This document shows positions 6,949-10,040 of a stretch of DNA of 10,040 nt, piece after piece. The position numbers and the translations under genes were made by a program. The notes beneath the pieces are model-generated. The model was given only the letters and a program-made list of their open reading frames with translations, made no database searches and was not told the origin of the DNA. The DNA is from CAYPEL01 sp964409635 (GTDB lineage: Bacteria > Pseudomonadota > Gammaproteobacteria > DSM-19610): assembly GCA_964409635.1 (NCBI GenBank), contig CAYPEL010000104.1:1-10040 (forward strand), written 5' to 3'. Position 1 is the stretch's first letter. Every line of letters begins with the position of its first letter.

Positions 6949-7938
6949 TTATTTAATCGGCGGCTGATCCAACGCGGCAGCTTGTTCCCGTAAAGACAGT
7001 ATATGATCTTCCCAATACCGCGGTGAATCAAACCAGGGAAAGGCGAGTGGGAACGCAGGGTCTTCCCAGCGCCGGGCTATCCAGGCTGCGTAGTGCATGA
7101 TACGCAGAGTACGCAGCGCTTCTATCAGCTGAATACTTGAGTAATCGAAGTCATAAAAAGTCTCGTAGCCCGCGAGCAAATTATCCAGTTGATAACGCAT
7201 TTCATCTGCGTCGCCGGATAGCAACATCCAGAGATCCTGGATTGCAGGGCCAGTGCGGGCATCGTCGAGGTCGACAAAGTGGGGGCCGGTTTCTGTCCAC
7301 AAAATATTGCCGGGGTGGCAGTCGCCGTGCAGGCGGATGCGGGCGACAAAGTCAGTCGCGGCAAAGCGTGATTTTATAGTGTTGAGTAAATCTGTAGTGA
7401 GTGTGGCGTAGGCTTCGGTCAGGTAGTCGGGAATGATATTGTCAGTCAATAAATAATCACGCGATTCATCACCCAGAGTTTTAACATCCAACAGGCTGCG
7501 GTGTTCGAAACGATCAGTTGCACCGACCGCATGCATTCGTCCCAGGAAGCGGCCCATGAGCCTCCAATCGTCTTTAGTATCCAAATCCGGCCAGCGTCCG
7601 CCTGCGCGTGGATAGGCCGCAAACATAAATCCTTCAAAATCGTATAAGGTTTTGTCGGTTGCATTTTTAAAGGGTGCTATGACTGGAATCTCTTGCGCTG
7701 CCAGTTCCCAGGCAAAGCTATGTTCTTCGAGTATGGCATCACGGCTCCAACGGCCAGGCCTGTAGAATTTGACAATCACGGGGGTGTCATCGTCGATACC
7801 TACTTGATAAACGCGATTCTCGTAACTGTTGAGGGCCAGCAAGCGGCCATCGCAGCGGTAGCCTTGCGATTCCACCGCATTGAGGATCAGGTCAGGCGTG
7901 AGCTGTTGGTAGGCATGCGGTTTATTGTTTTCACCCAT
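6949..7938 (-). CDS. srkA: Stress response kinase A (SrkA/YihE/RdoA)
   Basis: A cytoplasmic Ser/Thr protein kinase of the choline-kinase-like fold. In E. coli it protects against stress-induced death and is tied to the Cpx envelope response; that role is taken from the homologue. Visible features with numbering from the ATG at 7938 are LNSYENRVYQ (36-45), the likely ATP-site lysine Lys57 in VIVKFYRP, the catalytic loop RLHGDCHPGNILW (202-214), and the metal-binding FVDLDDARTGPAIQDLWML (221-239). The 329-residue length matches E. coli (328). An in-frame TTG at 7953 would add five residues, and neither start has a strong ribosome binding site. I prefer the ATG for family length. In E. coli, srkA precedes dsbA, but here the downstream neighbour is yajD. 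Family call is firm; the start is uncertain by 15 bases. Confidence 0.94.
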   Translation of the reverse strand: MGENNKPHAYQQLTPDLILNAVESQGYRCDGRLLALNSYENRVYQVGIDDDTPVIVKFYRPGRWSRDAILEEHSFAWELAAQEIPVIAPFKNATDKTLYDFEGFMFAAYPRAGGRWPDLDTKDDWRLMGRFLGRMHAVGATDRFEHRSLLDVKTLGDESRDYLLTDNIIPDYLTEAYATLTTDLLNTIKSRFAATDFVARIRLHGDCHPGNILWTETGPHFVDLDDARTGPAIQDLWMLLSGDADEMRYQLDNLLAGYETFYDFDYSSIQLIEALRTLRIMHYAAWIARRWEDPAFPLAFPWFDSPRYWEDHILSLREQAAALDQPPIK

Positions 7939-8016
7939 ATGTCTTATTATCAACGATTTCCCGGCTAGATAGATAGGTTTGGGGATTGATTATTTCGAAT
8001 TAGTAGAGGCGCGAAT

Positions 8017-8050
8017 AAAAAAGCCCAGTGTTGAAACCCGCTGGGCTTTT
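8017..8050. terminator. Orphan intrinsic terminator in a divergent gap
   Basis: The left arm GCCCAGTG (8023-8030) pairs with CGCTGGGC (8039-8046), including one T-G wobble, and is flanked by A residues on the left and four T residues on the right. On the - strand the hairpin is followed by six T residues, then ATT, which is the better termination signal. It lies about 80 bases upstream of srkA and about 145 upstream of the DsrE-like gene, so it may end an unannotated small RNA. Confidence 0.7.
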
Positions 8051-8145
8051 AAAAGGCTTACCTTCTATTGAGCTACAGTTACCTTTTAACTAACATGCCT
8101 TAAATTAATCGAGCCAATTCTATTGGGAATAATATTTTAAACGGA

Positions 8146-8174
8146 TTGACTCTAATGTACGTGTTTATCACTAT
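8146..8174 (+). promoter_or_regulatory. Candidate promoter for the DsrE-like gene
   Basis: TTGACT (8146-8151, five of six to the -35 consensus) is followed after exactly 17 bases by CACTAT (8169-8174), a poor -10 with three of six matches. Transcription would begin near 8181, leaving a very short leader that just includes the GAGAGG ribosome binding site (8183-8188). The weak -10 might mean activation is needed. Confidence 0.35.
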
Positions 8175-8195
8175 TTAATTGTGAGAGGTCATAGT

Positions 8196-8708
8196 ATGAA
8201 AAAAATTTGGTGTCTAAGTTTCGCCTGCCTTATCGTAGCTGTCAGTCTCGCATCAGCCGAAGTTGCCGACCCCCTGGCAAAAATACCCACAGCTTCACCC
8301 GATCTATACCACCCTGAACGCATAACCAAAATGCCGGTCGCACCGGATGAAAAACCGTTTGCGGAACATTTTATCGTACTGCATATTTCATCAGGCGATG
8401 AGGTCGCGCAAAAACTGCTGCTGAACAATGCACAGAACCTGGCAAACTTTTACGGCCCTGATAAAGTGATGATTGAGGTTGTTGCCTATGGGCCTGGATT
8501 ACGCACGCTGTTCAAGGAAAATCAGTTTTCTAAACGCATCCAGCGTTTATCATATGATAGCGGAATTACTTTTACTGCCTGTGCCAATACGATGAAAGCG
8601 ATGGGGCGGGAACATAAAGCACTGAATAAGGTTGCCAAGGTTGTCCCGGGCGGTGTCGTCCGGCTTACCGAATTACAGGAAGCTGGTTGGACTTATATCC
8701 GGCCTTGA
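8196..8708 (+). CDS. Exported DsrE/DsrF-like family protein
   Basis: A 170-residue protein of the DsrE-like family (COG1416-type). Relatives include sulfurtransferase subunits that carry persulfide sulfur on cysteine, but for the secreted branch the function is not established. The N-terminus is a clear signal peptide: Lys2-Lys3, a hydrophobic core to about residue 18, and cleavage after LASA (18-21). The mature domain shows the family blocks FIVLHISSGDEVAQKLLLNNAQN (59-81), IEVVAYGPGLRTL (93-105) and ITFTACANTMKAM (124-136) with the conserved Cys129, then VVPGGVVRLTELQEAGWTYIRP at the end. The ATG at 8196 is chosen because GAGAGG lies seven bases upstream and it starts the signal peptide exactly. 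The GTG at 8181 would add five residues. A DUF302 gene follows after 102 bases on the same strand. The periplasmic location is inferred. Confidence 0.88.
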   Translation: MKKIWCLSFACLIVAVSLASAEVADPLAKIPTASPDLYHPERITKMPVAPDEKPFAEHFIVLHISSGDEVAQKLLLNNAQNLANFYGPDKVMIEVVAYGPGLRTLFKENQFSKRIQRLSYDSGITFTACANTMKAMGREHKALNKVAKVVPGGVVRLTELQEAGWTYIRP

Positions 8709-8810
8709 AAATATTCAGACAGCGTTATACCCGTCAGAAAGCCTATGCATTAGGATGTTAGTATTGGTAGTGACCATTGCTATTTGATTATATTAACTCA
8801 AGGAATAAAC

Positions 8811-9263
8811 ATGAAAAAATTTCTATTTGCGCTTACACTGTCCATGTTAAGTTGTTCGTTTGCTTTCGCAGAATCCGGCTTAATCAAAGTAAAAAGTCCC
8901 CACAGTGTCAGCCATACTCTCGACCGTTTTGAAGAAGCGGTTCGATCAAATGGCATGACTGTCTTCGTCCGCGTGAATCACACCAAAGGCGCCGAAAAAG
9001 TTAAACTGGAGTTACGGCCTACCGAGCTGTTGATTTTTGGTAATCCGAGAGTCGGAACCTTGCTGATGCAAAGCAAGCAATCTGCTGGCCTGGATTTACC
9101 CTTGAAAGCGCTCGCCTGGGAAGCGGAAGACGGTACGGTCTGGTTAGCCTATAACGACCCAGGCTATCTGGTGGAGCGGCACGGTATCACCGACAAGGAT
9201 GCCGTAGTTATAAAAATGCGTAATGCTTTAAAAAAGTTATGCGAAATAGCGATAGGGCGATAA
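8811..9263 (+). CDS. Exported DUF302 domain protein
   Basis: A 150-residue protein with a signal peptide (Lys2-Lys3, hydrophobic core, cleavage after AFA at 18-20) and one DUF302 domain over most of the mature chain. The diagnostic region runs from about residue 73 to 117: LLIFGNPRVGTLLMQ, then GLDLPLKALAWE, then WLAYNDP. Proteins of this family are small, alpha/beta, and of unknown biochemical function. Here it is predicted to be periplasmic. The ATG at 8811 follows AAGGA (8800-8804) with six bases between. An in-frame upstream start would put nine extra residues in front of the signal peptide. A single Cys144 lies in the C-terminal helix. Together with the DsrE-like gene 102 bases upstream it may form a two-gene unit, although no terminator or strong promoter was seen between them to decide this. 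Confidence 0.9.
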   Translation: MKKFLFALTLSMLSCSFAFAESGLIKVKSPHSVSHTLDRFEEAVRSNGMTVFVRVNHTKGAEKVKLELRPTELLIFGNPRVGTLLMQSKQSAGLDLPLKALAWEAEDGTVWLAYNDPGYLVERHGITDKDAVVIKMRNALKKLCEIAIGR

Positions 9264-9286
9264 AGTTTTTGTACGGCGTTTTGAAA

Positions 9287-9451
9287 CTAGTAGTCCTGCA
9301 ACATGATAGTGACGGGTTCAGCGACTGAGGTATGACTAAATCGTCCCCCTCCCTTTGGAGGCCGTTCCTGCATTGCCCATGCATTGACTGATGATGCTGT
9401 AATGTTGATTGCAGTTAACGAGCTGAGTGCTACCCCGGCAAGGTGACTGCT
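9287..9451 (-). pseudogene. Possible remnant of a small exported (PEP-CTERM-like) protein gene
   Basis: In the roughly 200-base gap after the DUF302 gene, the - strand is open for 54 codons from just after a TAG (9454-9452) to a TAG at 9289-9287. It translates to a hydrophobic stretch with an AxA-type cleavage site (LAGVALSSLTA to NAWA, about residues 4-26), then a hydrophilic segment with RPPKGGGRF, and ends SVAEPVTIML, reminiscent of the VPEP-T-L-L core of PEP-CTERM sorting signals. No ATG, GTG or TTG precedes the hydrophobic part in frame, and the transmembrane and basic end of a PEP-CTERM tail is missing. It may be a decayed gene or chance. Confidence 0.2.
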
Positions 9452-9463
9452 CTAACGTTCAAT

Positions 9464-9991
9464 CTACTTCGAACTCTCAGGGTTCTTGACGAGCGTAGAG
9501 GTTTTTATATTACTTAGCCAGGCATTATAAATAGCATAATTTATAGACTTTTCCTGCGTGTAGTACGCAAGCATGTAGACGCCGTCACTACCTTTAAAGA
9601 ACTTTCTAATAGTTATCCTGTTATTGGCCGGAGTCAGATAAATAACCAAGCTGTCCTGATGCCCGTGAATCGTGTTTATAATCTTAAAATCAGGATCGGC
9701 TTCGGTCTGTTGCAAGAACCAGATTTTCAAATAATTATTTAATGTGGCTGGGGTGAAAACAACCTGGTTTTCCAGCACTTCTACGGATGCAGAAAAATCG
9801 TCCCCTGCCGGCGCCATTTCTATCAGAATACGTTCATGACTCTTATCGGTAACTTTTGCGGCCCACTGGCGTTGATCGGCGCCGTTATTGAAGGCTATTT
9901 GCAGTTGCGGTGAAAATGGGCTGACTGCGAGTGCGTTACTGGTAATACCCGAAGTAAGAAACAAGATAATAAACGTAATAGTTAAGCGCAT
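9464..9991 (-). CDS. Exported protein of unknown function
   Basis: A 175-residue protein that I do not recognise. The N-terminus is a typical signal peptide (Arg2, hydrophobic ITFIILFLTSG, cleavage likely after SNALA at 18-22), so the product is probably periplasmic or outer-membrane associated. No lipobox is seen. The mature part looks alpha/beta, with strands such as KIINTIHGHQDSLVIYLTP (103-121), NRITIRKFFKGSDGVYMLAYYT (124-145) and a C-terminal helix YAIYNAWLSNIKTSTLV. The ending, a strand read as 'gets a value, displays it, then a helix closing the domain', recalls PsbP/Mog1-like folds, but that is only an impression. There is no good Shine-Dalgarno sequence before the ATG at 9991; the leader is AT-rich. 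It has no partner in view on its own strand, as the window ends 49 bases upstream. Confidence 0.72.
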   Translation of the reverse strand: MRLTITFIILFLTSGITSNALAVSPFSPQLQIAFNNGADQRQWAAKVTDKSHERILIEMAPAGDDFSASVEVLENQVVFTPATLNNYLKIWFLQQTEADPDFKIINTIHGHQDSLVIYLTPANNRITIRKFFKGSDGVYMLAYYTQEKSINYAIYNAWLSNIKTSTLVKNPESSK

Positions 9992-10040
9992 GTATTAATT
10001 TTATCAGTAAAATTTGTGAATAAGGTTAAATTCCAGCGTT

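Larger units (their letters stand above)
7939..8195. other. Divergent intergenic region between srkA and the DsrE-like gene
   Basis: About 257 bases separate the oppositely facing srkA and DsrE-like genes. It holds an intrinsic-terminator-like hairpin (8017-8050), an AT-rich stretch, and a candidate + strand promoter (8146-8174). No coding frame of substance was seen. A terminator here is unexpected, because neither flanking gene would need it. Confidence 0.6.

Noticed and set aside
6937..6993. An 18-residue + strand frame (MKILLFNRR...) with a purine-rich AAGGGGGA before it
   Set aside because: It runs into the antisense of srkA, has no downstream + strand gene to regulate, and could easily be chance; kept only as a note beside the competing hairpins.
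7693..7968. A 91-residue + strand frame opposite the srkA N-terminus
   Set aside because: It is the shadow of a well-supported kinase gene and shows no domain of its own.
9340..9362. Small CCTCC-CTTT-GGAGG hairpin after the DUF302 gene as a terminator
   Set aside because: Only five pairs and no T tract follows on either strand.

Overview
The window looks like chromosomal DNA from a gammaproteobacterium. The closest family resemblances I recognise are to Escherichia coli proteins: GapA, PykA-type pyruvate kinase, Kbp/YgaU, YajD and SrkA/YihE. The aldolase is instead the long class II 'Calvin-cycle' (CbbA/Fda-like) type. The gap-pgk-pyk-fba order is known from several gammaproteobacteria, often with transketolase in front. 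The DsrE-like plus DUF302 exported pair is common in environmental and sulfur-metabolising proteobacteria. Genus cannot be set from this sequence. No insertion sequence, phage gene, CRISPR array, tRNA or rRNA was seen.

Left half (95-5070, all on +): a central-carbon block of glyceraldehyde-3-phosphate dehydrogenase, phosphoglycerate kinase, pyruvate kinase and fructose-bisphosphate aldolase. A perfect-stem intrinsic terminator separates gap from pgk, while pgk and pyk are only 10 bases apart. The aldolase has its own strong ribosome binding site after a 122-base gap. Fba makes or uses triose phosphate, Gap and Pgk interconvert it with 3-phosphoglycerate, and Pyk drains phosphoenolpyruvate to pyruvate, so the block can serve glycolysis, and all but Pyk can also run in gluconeogenesis or carbon fixation. 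A bidirectional terminator at about 5089-5118 closes the block and also ends the convergent gene to its right.

Middle (5135-7938, all on -): reading leftward, srkA (stress response kinase), yajD (HNH nuclease), an exported NTF2-like protein, and kbp (BON-LysM potassium-binding protein). The gaps between them hold a 7-bp-arm inverted repeat and a stretch able to form two competing hairpins upstream of yajD.

Right part (7939-10040): a divergent gap holding an orphan intrinsic terminator, then two + strand genes for small exported proteins (DsrE family and DUF302 family). After them comes a gap of about 200 bases with a possible decayed exported or PEP-CTERM-like reading frame on the - strand, and finally an exported protein on - that I do not recognise.

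The most interesting items are the DsrE/DUF302 pair, the orphan terminator that may end a small RNA, the alternative-pairing region before yajD, and the remnant frame at 9287-9451. None amounts to clear proof of an undescribed system.
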